A DNA stretch of 6,437 nucleotides from CAZYMF01 sp964648215 (GCA_964648215.1 CAZYMF010000248.1:1-6437); one strand, 5' to 3'; shown: positions 1 through 6,260, counted from the stretch's first letter. The notes: generated by a model from the letters alone, not told the origin. Translations and numbers: made by a program.

Positions 1-2
1 CC

Positions 3-389
3 GACGGTGTTATGGTTCTACACACCGTCGGCCGGATACACGGACCGGATCACACCAACTCGTGGGACGAGATGTACATCTTCCCCGGTGGCGCCAGCCC
101 AGCCCTGTCGGAAGTGGCTTCTGTCATAGAGAAATCGGGGTTCGTGCTTTCCGATCTCGAAGTTCTTCGCCTGCATTATGCTGACACGTTGCGGGCTTGG
201 CGGGAAAGGTTCATCTCCAATCGCCATGTGGCGGTTGCGCTCTACGATGAGCGGTTCTGCCGGATGTGGGAATTCTACCTGGCCGGTTTCGAAGCGGCAT
301 TCCGGTACGACGACCTGGTCGTCTTCCAGTTCCAGCTCGCCAAGAATCTCGACACGGTGCCGCGCACTCGGGCGTACTTGTATCGCTAG
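3..389 (+). CDS. cfa: C-terminal part of a cyclopropane-fatty-acyl-phospholipid synthase family methyltransferase (partial, start off left edge)
   Basis: The frame is already open at the left edge (Asp-Gly-Val before the first Met at position 12), so the Met at 12 is internal and the N-terminal part, with the SAM-binding fold, is missing. The visible 129 residues match the C-terminal end of the CFA synthase family: an HTVGR segment, then YIFPGG, a SEV...IE helix, the LEVLRLHYADTLRAWRERF block with the family's conserved histidine, LYDERFCRMWEFYLAG, and a final FQFQL strand. Known family members transfer a methylene group from S-adenosylmethionine to double bonds of membrane phospholipid acyl chains, stiffening the membrane under acid, salt or stationary-phase stress. 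It ends at a normal TAG with a short LYR tail, so the C-terminus looks intact. Other family members act on mycolic-type or unusual lipids, so the exact substrate is not proven from this fragment. Confidence 0.9.
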   Translation, partial: DGVMVLHTVGRIHGPDHTNSWDEMYIFPGGASPALSEVASVIEKSGFVLSDLEVLRLHYADTLRAWRERFISNRHVAVALYDERFCRMWEFYLAGFEAAFRYDDLVVFQFQLAKNLDTVPRTRAYLYR

Positions 390-804
390 GAATGTGGGCC
401 CGAGGATGGGGTAGTTCGGCCACGAGCGTCGGGTTCGCAATCGTAGCGTCGGCGCCGGCAATGTCCTCGGCCATGCCGGTGGGAGCGGACGGGGTAGTCT
501 CGGCCTTCATCGCTACCGCCTTCGCTTAGAACGATGCCGAGCCGCCAGAAACCAATGGCGCCCCACCGCCAACCGGCGAGGCCGAAGTCCCGAGGTTCGT
601 CGACCACGGCCAGCGGCGAAACAACGAAGACCCACGCCGAATCTGTTGCCTTGCTCGTGGACTCCTCGGCATCATCATCATCATTGCCGATCCAACGAAC
701 TGATCTGCCATCAAGAATGAGTCCATCTAATCCCATGATTCGCCACAGCTGGAAGAAATCCTTCCTGTGATTTTTCAGAGAGATCGTCGCGAGAAGCCCA
801 GATC
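390..804. other. 415-bp stretch with no convincing gene
   Basis: This lies between the cfa stop and the metallopeptidase start. No tRNA, strong stem-loop terminator or clear sigma-70 promoter is visible to me. It should hold the promoter of the 805-3206 operon. A short (CAT)5 run sits at 670-684. On the minus strand a frame is open from an ATG at 736 to 386, reading through a Trp/Gly-rich stretch (FGLAGWRWGAIGFWRLGIVL). A second minus frame starts at an ATG at 510, with a purine-rich GAAGGCGG just upstream. Neither resembles a family I know, and both run towards or into the antisense of cfa. Most of the stretch is therefore best left unannotated. Confidence 0.5.
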
Positions 805-1890
805 GTGAAACTGTTCGAGTGCCAGCAATGCGGCCAGTTGCTCTATTTCGAGAACACCCGGTGTGAGCGCTGCGGGCACGTCCTGGGTTATCTGGTGGAC
901 CTAACGACGTTGAGTGCCCTGACGGCCGTGGGCAACGAGGGTTGGAGCCCGTTGGCCCTTCCCGACGAAGAGTTCCGCTTCTGCGCTAATGCGGCCCGCG
1001 GCGTCTGCAACTGGCTGGTGCCGGCAGACCGTACGGATGCGTTCTGCCGTGCCTGTCGGCTCAATCGGACGATCCCCAATCTTGACGCCGCCGGGAATCT
1101 CCTGCTTTGGCAGCGTCTAGAGGCGGCAAAGCATCACCTGGTCTATGGTCTGTTGCGGTTCGGACTGCCACTCTCTAACAGGTCCGAGGATGCCGACCTT
1201 GGCCTTGCGTTCGATTTCCTCGAAGGATCAGGAAGGGCGTTCCGGGAAGGACCGCGGGTTCTCACGGGCCATGCGCATGGGGTCATCACCATCGACATCG
1301 CCGAAGCCGACGATGCGGAACGTGAACGTCAACGTCGTGACATGGCGGAGTCCTACCGGACACTCCTTGGCCATTTTCGCCATGAAGTGGGCCACCACTA
1401 TTGGGAGCGCCTTGTCCGGGACGGGGTCTGGCACGAAGCCTTCCGGGAGATGTTTGGTGATGAGCGCCGCGACTATTCCGCAGCCTTGGCGACACACTAT
1501 CAGAGCGGCCCGCTACCCGGCTGGCAGGAACGCTACGTCAGCGGTTATGCCGGTTCCCATCCCTGGGAGGACTTCGCCGAGACCTGGGCACATTATCTGC
1601 ACATCGTTGATACTCTGGAAACGGCGGCCGCGTTCGGGCTTGCCGTCCGCCCCCGGGTCGGTCGCCATCCCGTACTCAACTTGGAGATCGACTTCGACCC
1701 CTATGAACATCGCGACTTCGGCGCGCTGATCGCGGCATGGCTTCCACTGACCCGTGCGGTCAACAGCCTTAACCGCAGCATGGGGCAACCCGACCTTTAC
1801 CCCTTCGTCCTGACGCCGACGGTGATGGGAAAACTGCGCTTCGTCCATGGATTGATCCATGGGACCAAGGCCAGTGACAATCCGCCATGA
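805..1890 (+). CDS. zinc-ribbon, putative zinc-dependent metallopeptidase (HEVGH; DUF2248/Peptidase_Mx type)
   Basis: The 361-residue protein starts at GTG 805. A GAGAAG eight bases upstream can serve as ribosome binding site, and MKLFECQQCG is a natural family start. An N-terminal zinc ribbon is seen as C6-x2-C9 and C20-x2-C23, followed by a second cysteine set, C60, C68, C81 and C84 (FCANAARGVCNWL...AFCRAC). The catalytic core is FRHEVGHHYW, with zinc-ligand histidines 193 and 197 and the general-base glutamate 194. A downstream WEDFAETWAHYLHIVDTLETA block (254-274) probably supplies the third ligand. This order matches the bacterial family of a DUF2248 zinc ribbon joined to a putative zinc-binding metallopeptidase. 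No signal peptide or membrane segment is seen, so it is probably cytoplasmic. Substrate and pathway are unknown for the family. Its stop overlaps the nhaA start (ATGA), so the two are probably co-translated. Confidence 0.9.
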   Translation: MKLFECQQCGQLLYFENTRCERCGHVLGYLVDLTTLSALTAVGNEGWSPLALPDEEFRFCANAARGVCNWLVPADRTDAFCRACRLNRTIPNLDAAGNLLLWQRLEAAKHHLVYGLLRFGLPLSNRSEDADLGLAFDFLEGSGRAFREGPRVLTGHAHGVITIDIAEADDAERERQRRDMAESYRTLLGHFRHEVGHHYWERLVRDGVWHEAFREMFGDERRDYSAALATHYQSGPLPGWQERYVSGYAGSHPWEDFAETWAHYLHIVDTLETAAAFGLAVRPRVGRHPVLNLEIDFDPYEHRDFGALIAAWLPLTRAVNSLNRSMGQPDLYPFVLTPTVMGKLRFVHGLIHGTKASDNPP

Positions 1891-3206
1891 CCGATCGAAG
1901 CAACGCGGACCTACCGCATGAGATAGCCGACCGGGTCACGAGGCCGTTCGCGCGGTTTCTGAAGATCGAGGCGGCAGCAGGAGGACTGTTGCTCCTTGCG
2001 GTGCTCCTGACGTTGATTCTGGCAAACTCACCTTTGTCAGCGCCGTTCCTTGCGTTCTGGGAGACGTCGATCGGCCTTCATTTTGGGCCGCTGGATTTCA
2101 GCCGTTCACTGCGGCACTGGATCAACGACGGATTGATGACCTTCTTCTTCTTCGTGATTTCCCTGGAACTCAAGCGGGAGATCGTTCTCGGCGAATTACG
2201 GCACATACGAGCGGCGGCGCTTCCTTTCGCAGCCGCTCTCGGCGGCATGCTCGTCCCAGTGGCCGTCTACCTGGCGTTGATGAGCGGCCAACCGGGAATG
2301 CATGGATGGGGAACCGTCATGGCCACCGACACGGCGTTCGTGATCGGTTGCCTCGCGCTCTTCGGCCCCCGTATCCCCCCGGCCCTACGCCTGTTTCTAT
2401 TGTCGTTGGCGATCTTCGACGATGTGGGGGCGATATTGGTGGTGGCTGTCGGCTACGGTGAAGCATTGAACTGGCTCGCGCTCGGCCTCGCCATGCTTGG
2501 GCTTGGCGCGGTCGCAGGCGCTGCGCGCCTCGGGATCAGAAGCATTCCCGTCTACTTTCTACTCGGGGGCGTAATCTGGCTGTGTTTCGACGCCTCCGGC
2601 ATCCATGCAACGATTGCTGGCGTTGTTCTCGGTTTGATGACGCCGACCCGCGTATGGGTAAGCGACACCCGTCTCCGCGCAATCCTTGGCCGCGTCCTCG
2701 CCTATCCGGGAGGTGAGCACTGGAGTGGCGACACCGCGGACCGCCGCGACCTCCGACAGGCCGGCAGAGCGGTTGAGGAGTCTCTTTCTCCAGTAGAGCG
2801 GCTGGAAATCATGCTGCACCCGTGGGTGGGGTTTGCGGTCATGCCGATCTTCGCGCTGGCCAATGCCGGCGTGGCAATCACTGGCGCAGACCTCGGCCAG
2901 CCGGTCTCTCTGGCGATTCTTGCGGGTCTGGTCCTAGGCAAGCCGGTCGGCGTATTCGGCTTTAGCTGGCTTGCCGTGCGTTCCGGTCTGGCTAATCGGG
3001 AATCAAGCTTGAGTTGGCCATTTCTGGCGGCCGGTGCCTTTCTGACCGGCATTGGGTTCACGATGTCCTTGTTTATTGCCGGCCTTGCATACGCTCCTGC
3101 GATGCTCGGCGCCGCCAAACTTGGCATCCTCACTGGCTCCGTCCTTTCCGCCGTGGCCGGGCTTACGATGCTGCTCTGGCAGACCTCGCGGCAACGAACG
3201 ACATAG
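1887..3206 (+). CDS. nhaA: Na+/H+ antiporter NhaA
   Basis: This 439-residue polytopic inner-membrane protein exchanges Na+ (or Li+) for H+, serving sodium export and pH homeostasis. Family hallmarks are present: FFFFVISLELKREIVLGEL (86-104), MATDTAF with the TM IV aspartate D148, AIFDDVGAI with the paired ion-binding aspartates D178-D179, PIFALANAGV (320-329), GKPVGV with the conserved lysine K352, and GIGFTMSLFIAGLAY (388-402). About a dozen hydrophobic segments are spaced through 30-430. A hydrophilic stretch at about 255-305 forms a longer loop before the PIFALANAG helix, which accounts for the length beyond the roughly 390 residues of the E. coli protein; long versions are common in alphaproteobacteria. 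The ATG lies in the ATGA overlap with the metallopeptidase stop, so it probably depends on translational coupling. All key residues are intact, so it should be functional. The stop is TAG, immediately followed by GGG. Confidence 0.97.
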   Translation: MTDRSNADLPHEIADRVTRPFARFLKIEAAAGGLLLLAVLLTLILANSPLSAPFLAFWETSIGLHFGPLDFSRSLRHWINDGLMTFFFFVISLELKREIVLGELRHIRAAALPFAAALGGMLVPVAVYLALMSGQPGMHGWGTVMATDTAFVIGCLALFGPRIPPALRLFLLSLAIFDDVGAILVVAVGYGEALNWLALGLAMLGLGAVAGAARLGIRSIPVYFLLGGVIWLCFDASGIHATIAGVVLGLMTPTRVWVSDTRLRAILGRVLAYPGGEHWSGDTADRRDLRQAGRAVEESLSPVERLEIMLHPWVGFAVMPIFALANAGVAITGADLGQPVSLAILAGLVLGKPVGVFGFSWLAVRSGLANRESSLSWPFLAAGAFLTGIGFTMSLFIAGLAYAPAMLGAAKLGILTGSVLSAVAGLTMLLWQTSRQRTT

Positions 3207-3212
3207 GGGTGT
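3203..3212. repeat. left half of a possible 10-bp inverted repeat (ATAGGGGTGT)
   Basis: The ten bases overlapping the nhaA stop are the exact reverse complement of ACACCCCTAT at 6069-6078, on the far side of the IS21 element. Both copies have a TA at the outer edge of GGGGTGT, as would be expected of an element that duplicates TA. Similarity fades after these ten bases, and CCCCTAT occurs three times between 6072 and 6209, so chance is a real possibility. Confidence 0.2.
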
Positions 3213-3265
3213 GCTTGCGGTACAACTTACGTCGCCAAGGCTCGGACTGGCTCTCGAGGCGAGAG

Positions 3266-3481
3266 ATGATTTTGGAGAATCCGTTACCCAAGATCGTGCC
3301 GCTTCGCGGATCGCTTCATGTCGCATGGAAGCGCTGCGGTCGCCCAAATTGTCGGTGCCGAACTGGGACGTTGCACGGGCCCTATTACGAGCTTCGTTGG
3401 CGGGACCGTGGTCGCCATCGCAAGCGATACGTCCCGCGCGGCGACGTGCCGGCCACGCTGCTCGGCATCGAGCTCCAGTGA
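3266..3481 (+). CDS. small CxxxxCxC (zinc-knuckle-like) protein, DUF6788 type
   Basis: The 71-residue protein (MILENPLPKIVPLRGSLHVA...) has a core of CGRPNCRC (C24, C29, C31), followed by GTLHGPYYELRW and a basic RDRGRHRKRYV segment. This pattern belongs to the small DUF6788-type proteins, which have no assigned function; the cysteines and basic tail suggest metal and nucleic-acid binding, which is inference. I chose the ATG at 3266 because a GAGG lies six bases upstream and the homology-like part begins soon after. A GTG at 3209, just after the nhaA stop, would add 19 residues in the same frame. It follows nhaA on the same strand. Similar proteins are, from memory, often found near transposases, and this one sits about 100 bp from an IS21 end. 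The TGA stop is followed in frame by a further 22 open codons (to 3550), so the protein may originally have been longer. Confidence 0.7.
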   Translation: MILENPLPKIVPLRGSLHVAWKRCGRPNCRCRTGTLHGPYYELRWRDRGRHRKRYVPRGDVPATLLGIELQ

Positions 3482-3484
3482 GCG

Positions 3485-3550
3485 ATGTTTCCACCGGTGT
3501 ACCGGATCACCGAAGTTGTGAAGGGCGCCCTGCCATGGAGGAGGAAATGA
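3485..3550 (+). CDS. possible 21-residue ORF between the DUF6788-type gene and the truncated ORF
   Basis: ATG at 3485 reads MFPPVYRITEVVKGALPWRRK and stops at the TGA of an ATGA that also starts the next frame at 3547. It is in the same frame as the DUF6788-type gene, one codon after its TGA. It could be a coupled leader peptide, or the C-terminal tail of the DUF6788-type protein cut off by a nonsense change. No good ribosome binding site is seen in front of it, and I do not recognise the peptide. Confidence 0.25.
   Translation: MFPPVYRITEVVKGALPWRRK
3537..3546 (+). promoter_or_regulatory. strong ribosome binding site GGAGGAGGAA before ATG 3547
   Basis: The purine run contains GGAGG five bases before the ATG at 3547 and AGGAGG two bases before it. 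It is the best Shine-Dalgarno match seen upstream of any start in the window, and it supports the idea that a real gene once began at 3547. Confidence 0.5.
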
Positions 3551-3580
3551 CAGCAGGCACGATCGCAAAGCGTCGCGCGG
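3547..3580 (+). pseudogene. 5' remnant of an unidentified gene cut by the IS21 element
   Basis: ATG 3547 follows a strong ribosome binding site and begins MTAGTIAKRRA. After about eleven codons the frame crosses into the IS21 left terminal repeat at 3581. The frame stays open inside the element to 3798, but there it is antisense to istB and reads through the terminal repeats, so that part is not native coding sequence. The rest of the gene is not found directly after the right end of the element: joining 3580 to 6048 gives only about 20 more codons before a TAG. The gene was therefore probably cut and its remainder lost. The remnant is too short to name. Confidence 0.3.
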
Positions 3581-3607
3581 TGTCAACGTCGGAGCAAATT
3601 CCGGCCA
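3581..3607 (+). repeat. IS21 outer terminal repeat, istB end
   Basis: It begins TGTCAACGTCGGAGCAAATT and ends CCGGCCA. It pairs with the reverse complement of 6021-6047, which begins TGAGAACGGCGGTGCAAAAG, at 18 of 27 positions by eye. It is probably an IstA binding site and marks the element boundary. Confidence 0.7.
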
Positions 3608-3609
3608 AA

Positions 3610-3630
3610 GGGCGGCGCAAAAGTCGGCCA
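3610..3630 (+). repeat. IS21 inner terminal repeat, istB end
   Basis: The core GGCGGCGCAAAAGTCGGCCA occurs here, and the reverse complement of 5974-5994 matches it with one change (C to T before AAAAG). It also resembles the outer repeat 23 bases before it, giving the tandem end structure expected for IS21. Confidence 0.85.
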
Positions 3631-3675
3631 GTCGGCGTATGGAGTGTTCTCTCGGAATCGGATGAGCGCTTCGGG

Positions 3676-4440
3676 TTAGGCGTTTGCCTTGGCGGCTCGG
3701 GTGCGGCTCTGGCTGAGGCGGTAGCTGTCGCCGTTCATCTCGAGGATGTTGACGTGGTGGGTCAGCCGGTCGAGCAGTGCGCCGGTGAGGCGTTCTGAGC
3801 CGAAGATCTCGGTCCACTCGTCGAACGGCAGATTGCTGGTGATCAGCGTGGCGCCGCGTTCGTAGCGCTGGGAGATCAGCTCGAACAGCAGTTCGGCGCC
3901 GGTCTTGGAGAGCGGCACGAAGCCCAGTTCGTCGATGATCAGCAGCTTCTGGCCGCCCATCTGCTTCTGGAGGCGCAGGAGGCGCCGCTCGTCGCGGGCC
4001 TCCATCAGTTCGTGGACGAGGGCGGCGGCGGTGGTGAAGCCGACGGACAGACCCTTCTGGCAGGCGGCGAGGCCGAGCCCGAGGGCGACATGGGTCTTGC
4101 CCGTGCCGCTCGGGCCGAGGGCGATGACGTTCTCGCGCCGCTCGATCCATTCGCAGCGGGCCAACTCCAGCACCTGCATCTTGTTGAGCGCCGGGATCGC
4201 CTTGAAGTCGAAGCTGTCGAGGCTCTTGGCTGCGGGGAACTTCGCCGCCTTGATCCGGCGCTCGATCATCCGCCGCTCGCGGTCGATCAGCTCCAGCTCG
4301 ACGAGCCGGGCGAGGAAGCGCACATGGTCCGTCCCCTCGGCGGCGCACTGGCGGGCGAGCTTGCCGTACTCCCGCAGGAAGGTCGGCAGTTTCAGCGTCT
4401 TGAGGTGATGGTCGAGAAGAAGTTGGGGCGCCTCGGTCAT
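3676..4440 (-). CDS. istB: IS21-family transposition helper ATPase IstB
   Basis: This 254-residue AAA+ ATPase, related to DnaC, assists the IstA transposase by remodelling target DNA and selecting the insertion site. The N-terminal helical part (MTEAPQLLLDHHLKTLKLP...) is followed by Walker A GPSGTGKTH (109-117), Walker B LLIIDELGF (166-174), the TSNLPFDEW sensor segment (201-209) and SERLTGALLDRLTHH (216-230) with the arginine-finger region. The family-like ATG at 4440 is chosen because its ATGA overlaps the istA stop and a GGGGGAT lies just upstream. A GTG at 4464 would add eight residues with no family support. The length and all motifs are normal, so it should be active. It lies 95 bp from the end of the element. 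Confidence 0.96.
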   Translation of the reverse strand: MTEAPQLLLDHHLKTLKLPTFLREYGKLARQCAAEGTDHVRFLARLVELELIDRERRMIERRIKAAKFPAAKSLDSFDFKAIPALNKMQVLELARCEWIERRENVIALGPSGTGKTHVALGLGLAACQKGLSVGFTTAAALVHELMEARDERRLLRLQKQMGGQKLLIIDELGFVPLSKTGAELLFELISQRYERGATLITSNLPFDEWTEIFGSERLTGALLDRLTHHVNILEMNGDSYRLSQSRTRAAKANA

Positions 4441-5927
4441 GCCGCATCCCCCGATACCAGGCACATGTAGCTGGCTGGCGAGGTCGTCCCGACATGGGCG
4501 CGCGGCAGATACGGATAGACGTCAAGGTCGAGCTTCGGCGGACGCTTCTCGACTTGGCACAGCACCAGGTGCTTGATGGCGTCGAACCCCACGGCACCTA
4601 TCCGCAGAGCGGTCTTCACCGCCACATGCAGATCGCCGAGATCGAAGGTCTCCAGCAACCGCAGGACCTGCACATACTCGCGGCGGCCCGCCTTGAGCAG
4701 CCGCGCCTCCATCAAGCGGCGCAGGGTGTGGAACTCCGCCGGCAGGTCCCACTCCGCCAGCGGGGCCGCCTGGTCCAGGGCGCCGATCTTCTGCTCCAGC
4801 AGCGGCAGGTAATGGACCGGGTCGAAGATCATGTCCTCACGGTCGTAGCAGCGGGCGTGACGGGCGATGACGTCTCCGCCGCAGCCGATGGCGACCCGGT
4901 CGACATAGCCCCTGATCCAGACGTCGCGGTGGCCGTAGCTGACGGGCACCGAGTAGTCGTTGGTCTTGTAGCGCACCAGCGCCTGGGAACTCACCCGGCC
5001 CGTCGCCTGGTCGCAGGCCTCGAACGGCGCCGGCGGCAGGTCCATCATCGCTTCGAGATCCCGCCGCAGCCGCTGCCCGATCGTCTCGCTGTGGCCGCGC
5101 AGAATGTCCGCGTGCCGTTTGCGGCACTGATCTTCCAGCCACGCGTTGAAGTCGTCCCATGTCGCAAAGCGCGGCAGCGGCACCATGAAGTTGCGCCGCG
5201 CCCAGCCGACGATCCCTTCGACGCTCCCCTTGTCGTTCCCCTTGCCGGGGCGCCCGTAGCGGTCCCGGATCACGTAATGGGACAGGAACCCGCTGAACAG
5301 CCTGGCTCGTTTGCGCGTCCCGTCCGGCAGGATGCGGGCCACCAGGCAGCGGTCGTTGTCATAGAGCACCGACAGCGGCACGCGCCCGAAGAAGGCGAAG
5401 GCGTGGACGTGGCCGTCCACCCAGGCCTCCGCCGTCGCCGCCGGATAGGCCCGGACGTAGCAGGCGTCGCTGTGCGGCAGGTCGAAGGCGAAGAAGTGCG
5501 CCTTCCGCTCGACACCGCCGATCACCACCAACGCTTCGCCGAAGTCCGCCTGGGCATGGCCCGGACGGTGGTCCAAAGGCACGAACATCTCCCGGCTGCG
5601 CCGCTGATGCTCGCGCATGTACGCCTTCACGATCGTGTAGCCGCCCGTGAACCCGTGCTCACTACGGAGCCGGTCAAGCACACGCTTCGCAGTGTGACGC
5701 TGCTTGCCAGGGCGCCCGTTGTCCTCGCCCAGCCACTGATCGATGATCTCGGTGAACCCGTCCAGCTTCGGCCGCTTCACCGGCGCCGTCCGCCGGTATC
5801 CGGGCGGAACCGCGTAGACGATCATCTTGTCCACGCTGTCGCGCGAGATCCCGAAGTGACGCGCGATCGCACGCTTGCTCATGCCCTGCCTGAAGTAGGC
5901 GTGGCGAACCTTCCGATACAGTTCCAC
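4437..5927 (-). CDS. istA: IS21-family DDE transposase IstA
   Basis: This 496-residue transposase cuts and joins the element ends. An N-terminal helix-turn-helix (about 1-40: MSKRAIARHFGISRDSVDKMI) is followed by the RNase H-like integrase core. The catalytic triad is visible as D128 (HAQADFGE), D190 (SVLYDNDR) and E237 (NDKGSVEGIVGWARRNF). The C-terminal part (about 300-480) holds the beta-barrel region typical of the family (YKTNDYSVPVSYGHRDVWIRGYV). The start is GTG 5927 giving MELYRKVRHAYF, the normal family N-terminus, with a GGGAGGGCGGGGG purine run further upstream. The end overlaps istB by four bases (ATGA), so istB is translationally coupled. No frameshift or internal stop is seen. 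Confidence 0.95.
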   Translation of the reverse strand: MELYRKVRHAYFRQGMSKRAIARHFGISRDSVDKMIVYAVPPGYRRTAPVKRPKLDGFTEIIDQWLGEDNGRPGKQRHTAKRVLDRLRSEHGFTGGYTIVKAYMREHQRRSREMFVPLDHRPGHAQADFGEALVVIGGVERKAHFFAFDLPHSDACYVRAYPAATAEAWVDGHVHAFAFFGRVPLSVLYDNDRCLVARILPDGTRKRARLFSGFLSHYVIRDRYGRPGKGNDKGSVEGIVGWARRNFMVPLPRFATWDDFNAWLEDQCRKRHADILRGHSETIGQRLRRDLEAMMDLPPAPFEACDQATGRVSSQALVRYKTNDYSVPVSYGHRDVWIRGYVDRVAIGCGGDVIARHARCYDREDMIFDPVHYLPLLEQKIGALDQAAPLAEWDLPAEFHTLRRLMEARLLKAGRREYVQVLRLLETFDLGDLHVAVKTALRIGAVGFDAIKHLVLCQVEKRPPKLDLDVYPYLPRAHVGTTSPASYMCLVSGDAA

Positions 5928-5973
5928 GGTGAAAATGCCCCCGCCCTCCCTGATGCCAGAAAGGGCAAAAAAG

Positions 5974-5994
5974 TGGCCGACTTTTACGCCGCCC
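5974..5994 (-). repeat. IS21 inner terminal repeat, istA end
   Basis: TGGCCGACTTTTACGCCGCC is the inverted partner of 3610-3630, with 20 of 21 positions identical by hand alignment. It sits about 50 bp before the istA start and probably serves as an IstA binding site. Confidence 0.85.
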
Positions 5995-6015
5995 GCAGCG
6001 GGATCATCCCGCCGC
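5995..6015. repeat. quasi-palindrome between the two istA-end repeats
   Basis: CGGGATCATCCCG (5999-6011) is a perfect palindrome around a single central base, and the flanking bases extend the symmetry with one mismatched pair to 5995-6015. It lies upstream of istA, between the inner and outer terminal repeats. A role in istA expression or end binding is possible but not shown. Confidence 0.35.
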
Positions 6016-6020
6016 TACCG

Positions 6021-6047
6021 TGGAAGACTTTTGCACCGCCGTTCTCA
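6021..6047 (-). repeat. IS21 outer terminal repeat, istA end
   Basis: TGGAAGACTTTTGCACCGCC followed by GTTCTCA is the inverted partner of 3581-3607 and also resembles the inner copy at 5974-5994. The CA at 6046-6047 is taken as the element tip. Confidence 0.7.
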
Positions 6048-6260
6048 GAAGGAACGCCGTTGGTGAGAACACCCCTATCGGGAGGCCTGGTTTTGCCCCG
6101 CGGGGATAGACGCTTTCGAAGGGCCCCTATTTCCGAGACGTCTCGTAATCGCGCTTGTCGATATTTTGATTTACTCAGGCCGGGGACCTTTGGGGGGTGG
6201 TACCCCTATCTTCTCCTCAGCCGCTCGAACGATACCTCCGACGGGAGCAATTCGATCTCC
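6048..6260. other. intergenic stretch between the IS21 end and the SRAP gene
   Basis: These 213 bases hold no gene I can support. Visible structure: TGAGAAC at 6064-6070, an inverted copy of the last seven bases of the IS; CCCCTAT three times (6072-6078, 6124-6130, 6203-6209); and a perfect CCCCGCGGGG palindrome at 6096-6105. It presumably holds the promoter of the SRAP gene. A GGGAG at 6243-6247 is rather far (13 bases) from its ATG to be a good ribosome binding site. Confidence 0.4.
6069..6078. repeat. right half of a possible 10-bp inverted repeat (ACACCCCTAT)
   Basis: This is the exact reverse complement of 3203-3212. The pair would enclose the DUF6788-type gene, the cut ORF and the IS21 copy. 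Support is weak because only ten bases match. Confidence 0.2.

Larger units (their letters stand above)
3581..6047 (-). mobile_element. IS21-family insertion sequence, complete, about 2467 bp, transposase genes on minus strand
   Basis: The element holds the istA-istB pair typical of the family and is bounded by related inverted ends. The outer 27 bases at each end (3581-3607 and 6021-6047) agree at 18 of 27 positions by hand alignment and have TG...CA tips. Inner 21-base copies (3610-3630 and 5974-5994) agree at 20 of 21. Several related terminal repeats per end and a length of 2-2.5 kb are usual for IS21. Both transposase genes appear intact. No 4-8 bp target duplication is seen: the left flank ends TCGCGCGG and the right flank starts GAAGGAAC. 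Either the ends are slightly misplaced or one flank has been rearranged. I do not assign an ISfinder name. Confidence 0.92.

Noticed and set aside
670..684. (CAT)5 trinucleotide run as a phase-variable repeat
   Set aside because: It has only five units, lies outside any supported gene and, being a trinucleotide, would not shift a frame.
1145..1729. 194-codon plus-strand frame inside the metallopeptidase gene
   Set aside because: It is an out-of-frame shadow of the conserved HEVGH peptidase, rich in Arg/Ser/Pro and without recognisable motifs.
3521..3534. GAAGGGCGCC compared with GAAGGAACGCC after 6047 as a target duplication
   Set aside because: Using it would put the left tip at about 3526 with a GCGCC start, which lacks the TG tip and the repeat pairing seen at 3581.
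3052..3798. 248-codon plus-strand frame spanning the nhaA end, the DUF6788-type gene and the IS21 left end
   Set aside because: It crosses three unrelated segments, including an element boundary, and overlaps genes with clear family signatures. Only the piece from ATG 3547 to the IS boundary is kept, as a possible gene remnant.
3284..4597. 437-codon minus-strand frame overlapping istB
   Set aside because: It is a frame-shifted shadow of istB and the istB-end terminal repeats, rich in Arg/Pro/Ala, with no family features. The Walker motifs lie in the other frame.
6041..6055. GTTC-N7-GAAC as a LexA box for the SRAP gene
   Set aside because: The alphaproteobacterial LexA box is the direct repeat GTTC-N7-GTTC. 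This is an inverted arrangement, partly inside the IS end and about 200 bp from the gene.
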